DNA of 64,000 nucleotides, taken from positions 408,380 through 472,379 of the forward strand of contig NZ_KB849236.1 in NCBI RefSeq assembly GCF_000368045.1. Direction: 5' to 3'. Shown here piece after piece: positions 1 to 8,700 of the stretch. The notes beneath the pieces are model-generated. The model ran no database searches. It saw only the letters and a list, made by a program, of their open reading frames with translations, and was not told the DNA's origin. This DNA is from Acinetobacter johnsonii CIP 64.6. Lineage in GTDB: Bacteria; Pseudomonadota; Gammaproteobacteria; Pseudomonadales; Moraxellaceae. Positions within the stretch are counted from its first letter, which is position 1; every line of letters starts with the position of its first letter. Made by a program: the position numbers and the translations under genes.

Positions 1-13
1 TATGGAAGAATAG

Positions 14-89
14 TGGCTCTCCAACCTGGGCTCGAACCAGGGACCTGCGGATTAACAGTCCGTCGCTCTACCGACTGAGCTATTGGAGA
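14..89 (-). tRNA. tRNA-Asn(GTT)
   Basis: On the minus strand the sequence folds as a 76-nt cloverleaf. A 7-bp acceptor stem pairs 83-89 with 18-24, the discriminator is G, and the CCA end is encoded at 14-16. The anticodon loop reads CTGTTAA with anticodon GTT (asparagine), and the TTCGAGC T-loop is intact. It lies downstream of the sodB terminator and is transcribed in the same direction. Confidence 0.96.
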
Positions 90-190
90 ATCTGATGCGC
101 ATTTTAGGGAGGAAAGGAAAATGGGTCAAGCAAAAAATATTGAGAAATGAATTGTTTGCTTTATAAATATGCGTTTAGGCAGCAAAAACA

Positions 191-219
191 AAAAAACCGC
201 TCAAAAAGAGCGGTTTTTT
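191..219 (-). terminator. Rho-independent terminator of sodB
   Basis: An ACCGCTC / GAGCGGT stem with a short A-rich loop is followed on the minus strand by a run of T. It sits just downstream of the sodB stop codon. Confidence 0.85.
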
Positions 220-233
220 AAACAAGACAAATC

Positions 234-860
234 TTATTTTTCAACGCCAGCAGCTTGACCTGCATATTTCGCGTTTGCATAATCCCAGTTTACAAGGCTT
301 TCAAGGAAAGTTTTGATGTAAACAGGACGCGCATTACGGAAGTCGATGTAGTAAGCATGTTCCCAAACGTCAATGGTTAACACTGCAACTTTACCGTGTG
401 CAAGTGGAGTGTCTGCATTCGAAGTTTTAAGGATAGAAAGGTTGCCATTTACTTCGTCAGCAACTAACCAAGCCCAACCTGAACCGAATTGAGTTGTTGC
501 CGCAGCAGCAAATTCTTCAGCAAATTTTTCGTAAGAACCGAACGCTTCATCAATTTTAGCAGCTAAAGCACCTGTTGCTTTACCACCACCGTTTTTAGCC
601 ATACAGTTCCAGTAGAATGTGTGGTTCCAAACTTGTGCTGCGTTATTGAAGATACCTGCTTTAGATGTATCACCAACAGAAGCTGTGATGATTTCTTCTA
701 AAGTTTTACCTTCAAGGTCAGTACCCTTGATTAGGTTGTTTAGGTTAACAACATAAGTATTGTGGTGTTTGTCGTGGTGGAATTCTAAAGTTTCTTTGCT
801 AATGTGCGGAGCAAGATCTTCGTAGCCATATGGAAGTGCAGGTAAAGTAATGGTTGTCAT
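234..860 (-). CDS. sodB: Superoxide dismutase, Fe type
   Basis: This enzyme converts superoxide to hydrogen peroxide and oxygen in the cytoplasm. At 208 residues it has the normal family length. The N-terminal helical hairpin carries the HHDKHH metal-ligand and active-site segment (about residues 28-33), and the C-terminal domain carries the DVWEHAYY signature. The segment AAQVWNHTFYW contains the glutamine placement typical of iron enzymes, in contrast to the Mn-type paralogue at 1070-2976. It is monocistronic with its own terminator. Because the Mn-type gene is broken by an insertion sequence, this is the only intact superoxide dismutase visible in the window. Fe rather than cambialistic metal use is inferred from sequence alone. 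Confidence 0.95.
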   Translation of the reverse strand: MTTITLPALPYGYEDLAPHISKETLEFHHDKHHNTYVVNLNNLIKGTDLEGKTLEEIITASVGDTSKAGIFNNAAQVWNHTFYWNCMAKNGGGKATGALAAKIDEAFGSYEKFAEEFAAAATTQFGSGWAWLVADEVNGNLSILKTSNADTPLAHGKVAVLTIDVWEHAYYIDFRNARPVYIKTFLESLVNWDYANAKYAGQAAGVEK

Positions 861-1002
861 GTTTCATTCCTTGCAGATTTGCTGGGTTTTACTTTAAGTG
901 CATTTATTGTAAATGATTCTATAGACAATAGGGCAGTCTTTTAATACACAAAATATGCAAAAAACTTCGCAAGGAGACATATACAATACACAAGATATCG
1001 TT

Positions 1003-1042
1003 AGAGTCTTTCGTACAGAATATATTCATTTTAAAAGACTCT
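1003..1042. repeat. Inverted repeat downstream of sodA
   Basis: The 9-bp arms AGAGTCTTT and AAAGACTCT are separated by 22 bases, between the sodA stop and sodB. The loop is long and no clean T-run follows on the minus strand, so a role as the sodA terminator is only possible. Confidence 0.4.
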
Positions 1043-1236
1043 AAGCTCTAGATGGATTGAGGTGTGTAATTAATTTTTAGTCTGCAACGCAGCATGGTAA
1101 CGGCGATTTACCTCATCCCAGTCGACTACATTATAAAAGGCATTGATATATTCAGGACGGCGGTTTTGGTATTTGAGAGGTGGTCCCACATGTTTGAACA
1201 ACTAAAAGCTTATTTATAAGTGATACTCTGCTCTAG

Positions 1237-2115
1237 TTAAGCTACCTTATTTTGTTGTGGTAGCTGGTCATAGTAAAACTCATCTGGAGTCATTTTGTCC
1301 AGACTCGAATGAGGTCGTTTCAAATTATAAAATTCAAAATATGCGTTTAATTGCTTCTTCGCATCCAAAACATTGCTGTAGGCTTTGAGATACACCTCTT
1401 CATATTTAACGCTCCGCCATAATCGTTCAACCATCACATTATCAACCCATCGACCTTTACCATCCATACTGATTTGAATGCCATTTGATTTCAATACATC
1501 AATAAATGCATCACTGGTAAACTGACTGCCTTGGTCTGTATTAAATATTTCAGGTCGACCATATTTTTCAATAGCTTCATTTAATGTTTCTATGCAAAAT
1601 GTAACCTCCATACTAATCGATACTCTATGCGCAAGTACCTTGCGGCTATGCCAATCAATCACAGCACATAAATAAACAAAGCCTTTTGCCATAGGGATAT
1701 ACGTTATATCCGTAGACCACACTTGATTACTGCGCTGAATAGCCAATCCTTTGAGCAGATATGGATATTTGCGGTGAGCTTGATTAGCCTGGCTTAAATT
1801 TGGTTTGCAATATAACGCATTAATGCCCATTTTCTTCATTAAAGTACGTGTATGACGTCGTCCTATATGATGTCCTTGACGATTCAACAAATCACGCATC
1901 ATACGGCTACCTGCAAAAGGATATTGCATATGTAATTCATCCATACACCGCATCAGCTTCAGATCTGATGCACTCGCAGGTTTTGGGCGATAATAATAAC
2001 AACCACGGGAGACTTTCAGCAGCTTAGCTTGCTTAGATACTGAAATCTGAAGTGAGTCGTCGATTAACTTTTGTGGTTGAAGCGGCCCAGTTTCTTCAAC
2101 ACACCTTCTAAAAAA
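1237..2115 (-). CDS. IS3-family transposase OrfB (catalytic, made by -1 frameshift)
   Basis: This is the catalytic subunit with an integrase-core DDE domain. The first Asp is in STDITYIP, the second in FNTDQGSQF, and the Glu in VERLWRSVKYEEVY, followed by the usual FYNLKRPHSSL C-terminus. The frame is open from 2115, where a T TTT TTA heptamer in orfA would let ribosomes slip -1 and make an OrfAB fusion. No good independent start is visible; an internal ATG at 1951-1953 would drop the N-terminal helical part. The reading frame is complete, so the element may still be active. Confidence 0.9.
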   Translation of the reverse strand, partial: FFRRCVEETGPLQPQKLIDDSLQISVSKQAKLLKVSRGCYYYRPKPASASDLKLMRCMDELHMQYPFAGSRMMRDLLNRQGHHIGRRHTRTLMKKMGINALYCKPNLSQANQAHRKYPYLLKGLAIQRSNQVWSTDITYIPMAKGFVYLCAVIDWHSRKVLAHRVSISMEVTFCIETLNEAIEKYGRPEIFNTDQGSQFTSDAFIDVLKSNGIQISMDGKGRWVDNVMVERLWRSVKYEEVYLKAYSNVLDAKKQLNAYFEFYNLKRPHSSLDKMTPDEFYYDQLPQQNKVA

Positions 2116-2369
2116 TCAATTTCTAATGCTTGCTCACCAATTTTTGCATGTAGTTTTTTTAGATCGATGGGTGGTTCTGTTGGAGCTTTTGATTGATCGA
2201 AAGCTTGCGAGGAAGCTGAAATTAATTGATTTTTCCAGTCGATAATTTGGTTTTGATGAACATCAAATTCAGCACTCAATTCAGCAAGTGTTTTTTCTGC
2301 TTTAATCGCAGCAAGTGCTACCTTAGCTTTAAAATCATTTGAATGATTTCTTCTTGGTCTACGTGCCAT
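2064..2369 (-). CDS. IS3-family transposase OrfA (helix-turn-helix)
   Basis: A protein of about 101 residues with a basic N-terminus (MARRPRRNHS), an HTH_Tnp_1-like DNA-binding domain (FKAKVALAAIKAEKTLAELS) and a C-terminal leucine-zipper-like stretch. It binds the IS ends and, when fused by -1 frameshifting to OrfB, forms the transposase. The start at 2369 is preferred over the ATG four codons upstream because a GGAG lies 7 bases before it. The frameshift heptamer is at 2109-2115. Confidence 0.88.
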   Translation of the reverse strand: MARRPRRNHSNDFKAKVALAAIKAEKTLAELSAEFDVHQNQIIDWKNQLISASSQAFDQSKAPTEPPIDLKKLHAKIGEQALEIDFLEGVLKKLGRFNHKS

Positions 2370-2976
2370 AAAATACTCCATATATTGATGTTTATAACAT
2401 CATTTGGGGAGCAAAATATCACTTATAAGTGTTGTTCAAATTTCCTGATCCACCTCTTTTGAGATAATACGCATGTTCCCATACATCTAAACCGAGAATA
2501 GGGGTATGACCGTGCATCAGTGGGGAATCCTGATTTGCACTACTTTCAACAATCAGGTTGCGTTCAGGTGTCACGCTCAGCCATGCCCAACCACTGCCAA
2601 AACGGCTAATCGCGGCTTTGGTAAATGCCTCTTTAAAAGCATCAAAACCACCGAGTTGCTCATCAATAGCTTTTGCCACAGCTCCAGTCGGTTGCCCACC
2701 ACCTTGTGGACTCATGACTGTCCAAAACAGTGAGTGGTTGGCATGACCACCTGCATTATTGATCACCATATTTTTAAGATCAGTAGGGACTTCATTGACT
2801 TTGGCAACCAAATCTTCCACAGACAGTTTCTCCCATTCTGTGCCTGCAATCGCGCCATTAATGTTATTGATGTAGGTTTGATGATGTTTACTGTGGTGAA
2901 TTTCCATCGTTTTCGCATCAATATTGGGTTCGAGTGCATCATAGGCATAAGGAAGAGCGGGTAAAGAATAAGCCAT

Positions 2977-3319
2977 GTGTTTGATTCCTTTAATCATCAA
3001 AATTGTTTTATTGGGATTTTTCAAAGCAGTTTTATTATCCACTTAAATGTTAATGAGAATCAATATGTTTATTATTTGCAATTTAAAATGGAGCGTCGGA
3101 AGTTTTATTGTTCATATTGGTTGAACGTTCAGCAGGTATAACAAGGATGAGATGCAAAGCGTTTTTGAACTGATACTATGTTTTGAATTAAAAATACGAA
3201 AGACTAGGGATAATATTTTAAAAATTAGTCATTTGCTTAAATGGAGGTGATGTTGGATGCTATGTGATGTAAGCGCATTGAGAGGACTGGGATGAAAGGA
3301 GTTTCACCCCAGCGATTGC
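2977..3319. other. Intergenic region upstream of sodA
   Basis: Apart from the Fur-box-like site there is an imperfect palindrome around GAACGTTC near 3124. I see no gene. Confidence 0.4.
3049..3067. promoter_or_regulatory. Fur-box-like site upstream of sodA
   Basis: GTTAATGAGAATCAATATG matches the classical 19-bp Fur consensus at 15 positions by eye. It lies 73-91 bases upstream of the sodA start, where a Fur operator would be expected for a Mn-SOD gene. Function is inferred. Confidence 0.5.
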
Positions 3320-4078
3320 TTAGATCGGGTTGTTTAACTCGAAATAAACATATTCAATATCAAATTGTTCTGAAATGGCTTGACCTAATCGTTGCACGCC
3401 ATAGCGTTCAGTCGCATGATGTCCGCAAGCAAAATAATGTATGCCTAATTCTTTGGCTTCATAGAAGGTACGTTCACTGACTTCGCCTGAAATATAGGCA
3501 TCACAGCCTTGTTCAGCGGCTTTTACAATAAAATCTTGTGCACCACCGGTACAAAAACCGACTTTTTCAATCATGGTCTTGTCCGCAGGAAGATGGGTGA
3601 CATCAAACTTTAATGTCTCAGATACAAACTTTTTAAAGTCTTCCACAGGCATAGGCTGGTTTAAATAACCAATATTACCAATAGGATGACGCTCAGATGG
3701 GTCAAGCGTTTCAATACGTTCTAGTTCGAGCAAATCTGCAATCGCTGCATTATTTCCAAGACTCGGATGGCTGTCGAGGGGGAGGTGATATGCCAACAAA
3801 GAAATGTCATGTTGAATCAGACTCTTGATCCGTTTACCGCGCATACCTGTGATGGGGTAGGCTTCACCTTTCCAAAAATAACCATGATGCACCAGTAAAA
3901 GATCCGCATTTTCTCGGATCGCGGCATCTATGGCATCTTGCGATGCTGTCACAGCAACTAAAATTTTATGCACTTCGGTCTTTCCTTCAATTTGAAGGCC
4001 ATTCGGTGCATAGTCCTTAAACTCAGGTGATTTGAGGGTTTGATCACACCACTGAATAATGTCTTGTAATTTTGCCAT
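3320..4078 (-). CDS. NIF3-like dinuclear metal centre protein (YbgI / GTP cyclohydrolase I type 2 family)
   Basis: A 252-residue member of the NIF3 family, whose proteins form hexameric rings binding two metal ions per subunit. Metal ligands are visible at H64-H65 in LLVHHGYFWKG and in the C-terminal CGHHATERYGVQ segment, with the conserved AYHLPLDSH in between. The length fits the short bacterial form without the inserted PII-like domain. The physiological substrate is not settled for the family, so I leave the function general. It is a single gene divergent from the DegS-like protease with a 168-bp spacer. Confidence 0.9.
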   Translation of the reverse strand: MAKLQDIIQWCDQTLKSPEFKDYAPNGLQIEGKTEVHKILVAVTASQDAIDAAIRENADLLLVHHGYFWKGEAYPITGMRGKRIKSLIQHDISLLAYHLPLDSHPSLGNNAAIADLLELERIETLDPSERHPIGNIGYLNQPMPVEDFKKFVSETLKFDVTHLPADKTMIEKVGFCTGGAQDFIVKAAEQGCDAYISGEVSERTFYEAKELGIHYFACGHHATERYGVQRLGQAISEQFDIEYVYFELNNPI

Positions 4079-4246
4079 ATCGACTTAAAAACTCTTTTAA
4101 ATTGATTACATCGGAACCTATTGTTTATTGTAACTAAAGCATGACAAAACTCTTGCTTATTTTTGTGCTTCGGCTTGAATTTCGCTTTACAATAGGCATA
4201 AATTACTTAGTCATCAATGAATTAAAACATTTTAGAGGGTGAAATC

Positions 4247-5428
4247 GTGCGCAGGACCTTTTCGTGGTTACCTTGGGTATTACTCATTTTAGTCATTGCT
4301 GGATTTTTTGCTTGGCAGCAGTATCAAAAGCCAAAAGCGCCTGTGGCGTCCGATGGGATTAAGATGCCTGCTGAAAAGGTGGAGCCTTTAATTAACACCA
4401 CGCGTACCGGTGGTGTAGTTTCTTATAGCGCTGCAGTGAAAGTGGCTGCACCAGCAGTAGTAAATATTTTTACCACGCAAAAAGTCAAACAACTTGACCA
4501 TCCGTTACTCAATGATCCTGCGTTCCGTGAATTTTTTGGCAATCAAATTCCTGATCAGTTTAGCCAAAATAAAAATGAAAACAGCTTGGGTTCGGGTGTG
4601 ATTGTTCGTCCTGATGGTTATATTTTGACAAACAACCATGTGATTGCTCAAGCAGATCAAATTGTTGTGGCATTGCAAGATGGTCGTCGTGCAGTGGCTA
4701 AAGTGATTGGTACCGACCCCGATACCGATTTGGCTGTGATTAAAATTGAGCTGGCAAATCTGCCTGTTTTACCCTTTAAGCTCAGTGGCAACGAAGTGGG
4801 TGATGTGGTCTTGGCCATTGGCAACCCATTTGGCGTAGGTCAAACCGTTACGCAGGGTATTATCTCTGCTACAGGACGCTCTGACCTGGGCATTAACACT
4901 TATGAAGACTTCATTCAAACTGATGCTGCAATTAATCCTGGTAATTCTGGTGGTGCTTTGATTGATGTGGCGGGGAATTTGATTGGGGTTAATACTGCGA
5001 TTTTCTCTCAGTCAGGTGGGTCTTTAGGTATTGGTTTTGCCATTCCTGCAAGAATTTGCCAACAAGTACTGAACTCTATTCTTAAAGACGGTCGTGTGGT
5101 ACGTGGTTGGCTAGGTATTAGTTTATTGCCTGTTGAACAAGTCAATATCTTAGAGCCTAAAGGGCCAGGTGTGGTTGTCGCGGACGTGTTAAAAACGGGA
5201 CCTGCTGCAAAAGCTGGTTTAAAGAAAGGCGACAAGATTGTGAAAGTGAATGATGAAGTGATTGCTTCAACCTCACATTTGATTAATTTTGTGGCTCTAC
5301 AACCGCCAAATAGCACCATTCAGATTTCACTTGAGCGCGATGGCAAACCTTTAGATGTTGCTGTGGTTGTTGGGGAAAGAAAAGAGCAAAATCAGGACTC
5401 TCAATTTATCCCATTACCAGAACGTTAA
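4247..5428 (+). CDS. DegS/AlgW-like membrane-anchored serine protease (HtrA family)
   Basis: A 393-residue periplasmic S1C protease anchored by one N-terminal membrane segment (residues 8-23), followed by a low-complexity linker, a trypsin-like domain and a single PDZ domain (about 285-375). The catalytic triad is H131 (TNNHVI), D161 (DTDLAVI) and S234 (NPGNSGGA). One PDZ domain plus a membrane anchor fits DegS/AlgW, the site-1 protease that cleaves anti-sigma factors in envelope stress, rather than two-PDZ DegP. The start is GTG with a GAGGG ribosome site. No anti-sigma factor gene is next to it, so the stress role rests on family knowledge. Confidence 0.88.
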   Translation: MRRTFSWLPWVLLILVIAGFFAWQQYQKPKAPVASDGIKMPAEKVEPLINTTRTGGVVSYSAAVKVAAPAVVNIFTTQKVKQLDHPLLNDPAFREFFGNQIPDQFSQNKNENSLGSGVIVRPDGYILTNNHVIAQADQIVVALQDGRRAVAKVIGTDPDTDLAVIKIELANLPVLPFKLSGNEVGDVVLAIGNPFGVGQTVTQGIISATGRSDLGINTYEDFIQTDAAINPGNSGGALIDVAGNLIGVNTAIFSQSGGSLGIGFAIPARICQQVLNSILKDGRVVRGWLGISLLPVEQVNILEPKGPGVVVADVLKTGPAAKAGLKKGDKIVKVNDEVIASTSHLINFVALQPPNSTIQISLERDGKPLDVAVVVGERKEQNQDSQFIPLPER

Positions 5429-5446
5429 TCATTATTTAAAAATATT

Positions 5447-5470
5447 AAACCCTGATTATTCAGGGTTTTT
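5447..5470 (+). terminator. Rho-independent terminator of the DegS-like gene
   Basis: AAACCCTG and CAGGGTTT arms around a 7-base loop are followed by T residues. The hairpin lies about 20 bases after the stop codon. Confidence 0.85.
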
Positions 5471-5498
5471 TATTGCTTAGAATTTTATGATTGAGAAA

Positions 5499-5822
5499 TT
5501 ATCGTGGGGGCCAATTTGCACAAGGATTAGGGAGTAAGCTATGAATTTCTCCAAGCTCTTCATCGGCCAGTTTACCATCCTTATTTTTATCTAGATATTT
5601 AAATAATTTAAAATTTTTATCTTTAGCTTGGAAGCGTTTGTCATCGGGCCAAGGAAGCGGGTCAAAATCTTTAACGCTTAAAAATTCTTTTAACTCGAAG
5701 GTTTTATTTTTATTTAGATCATAGGTCTTATGAAACTGTTCCCAATTTAAAGAGGCTGGCTCGCAGGCGAGACTATGGGAGCTGATAAATAGTGAAATGC
5801 AAAGCATGGTTAAATTTTTCAT
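5499..5822 (-). CDS. Small secreted EF-hand protein
   Basis: A 107-residue protein with a signal peptide (residues 1-19, cleavage near SLA-CE) and two EF-hand calcium-binding loops: DLNKNKTFELKE (35-46) and DKNKDGKLADEE (78-89). Cys20 and the C-terminal Cys101 could form a disulphide or, less likely, Cys20 could be lipidated. The product is probably periplasmic and calcium-binding; its partner is unknown. It is convergent with the protease gene and shares no operon. Confidence 0.75.
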   Translation of the reverse strand: MKNLTMLCISLFISSHSLACEPASLNWEQFHKTYDLNKNKTFELKEFLSVKDFDPLPWPDDKRFQAKDKNFKLFKYLDKNKDGKLADEELGEIHSLLPNPCANWPPR

Positions 5823-6042
5823 ATTTTCTTTCTCAGTAACATTATTTACAGAGTGTTCAAAATGCGAAACTATTTGTGATATGGCTATAGCCTAAGCGCA
5901 AAATAGAATTCTGAATATGAATACTATAATTTATTAGGTAAGGAAATTTATTGAAATAGGTGTTCAGTTTTTGTGGATGCTATTTTGTATTGAAAAGTTG
6001 TATAGCGATTTATCCGTAATTTAATTGTTGAATCTGCACAAT

Positions 6043-6071
6043 AAAAAACAGCAACCGAAGTCGCTGTTTTT
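6043..6071 (-). terminator. Terminator of the Tim44-domain gene
   Basis: AAACAGC and GCTGTTT arms, with internal pairing across CGACTTCGG, are followed by T residues on the minus strand just past the stop codon. Confidence 0.75.
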
Positions 6072-6084
6072 ATATATCTGGAAA

Positions 6085-7047
6085 TTACGCTTCTTGTTGG
6101 ATACCCGCAACGAGCCAGTCTTGGGTAGAACCCGCAGGTTTTACAAAGTGCCAAACTTCAGCAAAAGGTTGCGGTAAGCTGTTGAGGTCTTCACTTACTG
6201 TACCAGTAAAACGTACGCTAACCACGTATTGGCCATTTTCTGTCGCAGAGTCCGCAACCATCGCATTAAGGTTTGAAAACTCAGCTACATCTTGATCTTG
6301 GTTTGCCATAATATCTTGATACATAGACTGGTAAAGATCAGGTGTTAAATAACGTTGAATTTCAGAAATGTTACTTGCCGTGTTCATCGACTGAATATGA
6401 TTAAAACGTTGACGAGCAATACGTAAGAAAGCCGCAGGTTCTGTACCGTCTGGCAGCTGACTACCACTATTGGTATAGGCAGCGCCAAAAGGTGCATTGT
6501 TTTGTGGTGTAGCAGCTGAACCACCTACAGATTGACCAAAAATATTGCTGTTGTCATTTGATGTACGTGGTGCAGCTTGTTGGCCAAACGGTGCTTGAGT
6601 TGAACCATTGTTTGGCGCGTATGGATTAGGTGCTACTTTTTTTTTTGCGCCCATTTTACGGAAAATGAAGAAGGCAACAGCAGCGGCAAGAAGAATCCAA
6701 ATCCAGCTCGGAATACCACCTTTTTCTTCCTGTGCTTGCGCTTGAGAAGCAGAGTTGTCATCTGCCAATGCATTTGCAGCTACAGCACCAATTGCAGCAC
6801 CCGCTACACCAGCCGCAACCATACCACCGACGCCTGGACCAGATTTAGCTGGAGCTGTAGCGGGCGCGGTAGGTTGTTGAGCTGGAGTTGCTTGACGAGG
6901 TTGTTGATAAGACTGAGTTGGTGCAGCTTGACGGCTCATACCGTGGCTTTTACCACCACCTGCACGTTTAGCTTCTGCGGCTAAGGGTGCAACTAAAAGA
7001 GCCGCTGTTAAAAAACCAGCAATCAAACCACGCTGTCGAACTTCCAT
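6085..7047 (-). CDS. Tim44-like domain membrane protein
   Basis: About 320 residues. A signal-like hydrophobic N-terminus (about 9-26) is followed by a long Gln/Pro/Ala-rich low-complexity stretch, a Gly/Ala-rich hydrophobic segment (GGMVAAGVAGAAIGAV), a second membrane helix (IPSWIWILLAAAVAFFIF), a Lys-rich turn, another low-complexity linker, and a C-terminal Tim44/MBA1 domain (about 205-320: AAFLRIARQRFNHIQ through DWLVAGIQQEA). Bacterial members are poorly characterised; a role in membrane-protein or envelope processes is only inferred. The ATG at 7047 with AGGA upstream is preferred over the preceding TTG. Confidence 0.85.
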   Translation of the reverse strand: MEVRQRGLIAGFLTAALLVAPLAAEAKRAGGGKSHGMSRQAAPTQSYQQPRQATPAQQPTAPATAPAKSGPGVGGMVAAGVAGAAIGAVAANALADDNSASQAQAQEEKGGIPSWIWILLAAAVAFFIFRKMGAKKKVAPNPYAPNNGSTQAPFGQQAAPRTSNDNSNIFGQSVGGSAATPQNNAPFGAAYTNSGSQLPDGTEPAAFLRIARQRFNHIQSMNTASNISEIQRYLTPDLYQSMYQDIMANQDQDVAEFSNLNAMVADSATENGQYVVSVRFTGTVSEDLNSLPQPFAEVWHFVKPAGSTQDWLVAGIQQEA

Positions 7048-7165
7048 CAAATTTTCCTACTCTATAAAAAATAAATTTTAACTCTACCTTTATGCAGTCT
7101 TTCATCCTAAATTTCAATAAAAAACGTGTTTATTTTATGAGAAATCTAAATGAATGGAATTTAGC

Positions 7166-8557
7166 TTAGTTGAGTTCATCACTTAAGCTCATGGCTTCAG
7201 TGAGTGCCTCATGTAAGCGCGCCACAGCGATGACCTTCACCCCAGCAATGTCTTTTTGCGGTGCGTTACCTCGCGGTAGAATAATGTACTTAAAACCATG
7301 TTTAATGGCTTCTTTTAAGCGTTCCTGCCCATTAGGGACTGGGCGAATTTCCCCGGAGAGTCCTACTTCACCAAAAACAGCCAATTGTTGTGGCAGCGCT
7401 TTACCCCGCAGACTCGATGCACAGGCCAATAAGACAGCCAAGTCAGAGCCTGTTTCCGTGATTTTTAAACCACCGACAACGTTGACGTAGACATCTTGTC
7501 CAGATGTTTGCACGCCACCATGGCGATGCATCACCGCCAAGAGCATATTTAAACGGTTTTGTTCTAAACCTAAGGCGACTCGGCGCGGTTGACCATGTGC
7601 ATCATCAACCAAAGCTTGAACCTCAACCAACAGAGGACGTGTGCCTTCACGGCTGATCATCACGATTGAGCCTGCAATGGCTTCATCATAACGACTTAGG
7701 AAAATGGCTGAAGGATTCGCCACTTCTCTTAAGCCTTTATCGGTCATGCCAAAAACACCGAGTTCATTAACTGCACCAAAACGATTTTTAACGGCACGAA
7801 TCATCCGATAACGTGAGTCGGACTGACCTTCAAAGTACAGAACACAGTCCACCATATGTTCAAGCACACGCGGGCCAGCCAGTGCACCTTCTTTGGTGAC
7901 GTGTCCGACAATGAACAAGGCTGTGCCACTATTTTTAGCAAAACGTGTTAGTAAAGCAGCAGATTCGCGAATTTGAGAAACGCCGCCCGGCGCTGACTGG
8001 AGTGTTTCGGTATACAGGGTTTGAATGGAATCTAAAATTGCCACAGCTGGACGCTCATGGGCAAGCATTTCACATATCCGCTCGACACAGGTTTCAGCCA
8101 TGACTTTGAGTTTATCTGTGGGTAGATCAAGACGATTTGCACGCAAAGCCACTTGAGAGAGTGATTCTTCACCTGTGACATACAATGCCGCACTGTTGGC
8201 CGCGGCCATATGCGTTGCCGTTTGCAATAAAATGGTCGATTTCCCGATGCCCGGATCACCGCCAATCAGCACCACGGAACCCGTGACGAGACCACCCCCA
8301 AGCACACGATCAAACTCACCAATTCCTGTAGCCAGTCGAGTCTCATGTGAAACTGAAATTTGATTTAAGGTGCTAATAGCAGCAGCTTGACCTGCATAGC
8401 CGCCCCCCATTTTGGGCTGCGCACGATGTGTGACTGCAGGTGCAATATTGACTTCAACCAGACTATTCCATTCTCCACATTCAGAACATTGACCCGCCCA
8501 TTTTGAATGGTCAGCGCCACATTGTTCACAGCGGTAAACACTTTTTGCTTTTGCCAT
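7166..8557 (-). CDS. radA: DNA repair protein RadA (Sms)
   Basis: A 463-residue hexameric DnaB-like ATPase that drives branch migration during homologous recombination. An N-terminal zinc finger (C10, C13, C24, C27) is followed by a RecA-like core with Walker A at 99-107 (GGDPGIGKST), the RadA-specific KNRFG motif, and a C-terminal Lon-protease-like domain ending in GLSGEIRPV and related motifs. All expected parts are present and the length is normal. It lies downstream of the AgcS gene but is separated from it by a terminator, so it probably has its own promoter. Confidence 0.97.
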   Translation of the reverse strand: MAKAKSVYRCEQCGADHSKWAGQCSECGEWNSLVEVNIAPAVTHRAQPKMGGGYAGQAAAISTLNQISVSHETRLATGIGEFDRVLGGGLVTGSVVLIGGDPGIGKSTILLQTATHMAAANSAALYVTGEESLSQVALRANRLDLPTDKLKVMAETCVERICEMLAHERPAVAILDSIQTLYTETLQSAPGGVSQIRESAALLTRFAKNSGTALFIVGHVTKEGALAGPRVLEHMVDCVLYFEGQSDSRYRMIRAVKNRFGAVNELGVFGMTDKGLREVANPSAIFLSRYDEAIAGSIVMISREGTRPLLVEVQALVDDAHGQPRRVALGLEQNRLNMLLAVMHRHGGVQTSGQDVYVNVVGGLKITETGSDLAVLLACASSLRGKALPQQLAVFGEVGLSGEIRPVPNGQERLKEAIKHGFKYIILPRGNAPQKDIAGVKVIAVARLHEALTEAMSLSDELN

Positions 8558-8638
8558 GCTTTATTTGATGCACTATTTGGAGTATTCGATGGTTCAACAG
8601 CATACAGAGGATTGGATTTGAAATGAATGCTCTGAATC

Positions 8639-8661
8639 AAAAAGCCACCTGAAGGTGGCTT
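8639..8661 (-). terminator. Terminator between the AgcS gene and radA
   Basis: AGCCACC and GGTGGCT arms with a 4-base loop are followed on the minus strand by five T residues. Confidence 0.85.
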
Positions 8662-8700
8662 AACTATTGAAGATTTTAAAAATGTGCTTTGAAAATAGCC

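Larger units (their letters stand above)
1176..2457 (-). mobile_element. IS3-family insertion sequence (1282 bp) inside sodA
   Basis: The ends are imperfect inverted repeats. Reading inward, the left end is AGAGGTGGTCCCACATG then TTTGAACAAC; the right end is AGAGGTGGATCAGGAAAT then TTTGAACAAC. The element is flanked by the direct repeat TTTG (1172-1175 and 2458-2461). It carries overlapping orfA and orfB reading leftward, the same direction as sodA. Length, gene order and the DDE transposase place it in the IS3 family. I do not assign an ISfinder name. Confidence 0.93.
1070..2976 (-). pseudogene. sodA: Mn-type superoxide dismutase interrupted by an IS3-family element
   Basis: The 5' part (2458-2976) encodes a Mn-type SOD from MAYSLPALPY through WEHAYYLK. 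It includes the HHSKHH ligand segment and the GGHANHSLFW segment, which separates Mn from Fe enzymes. The 3' part (1070-1175) continues in frame with LKYQNRRPEYINAFYNV and ends HAALQTKN. Between them lies a 1282-bp insertion sequence flanked by the 4-bp duplication TTTG. Removing the element and one repeat restores one reading frame of ordinary SOD length. The start at 2976 is chosen because homology begins there and a GGAATC ribosome site precedes it. The truncated product loses its last 35 or so residues and gains a short IS-encoded tail, so it is unlikely to be active. Confidence 0.93.

Noticed and set aside
5008..5319. Minus-strand ORF inside the DegS-like gene
   Set aside because: Antisense to a well-supported protease PDZ region, with no ribosome site.
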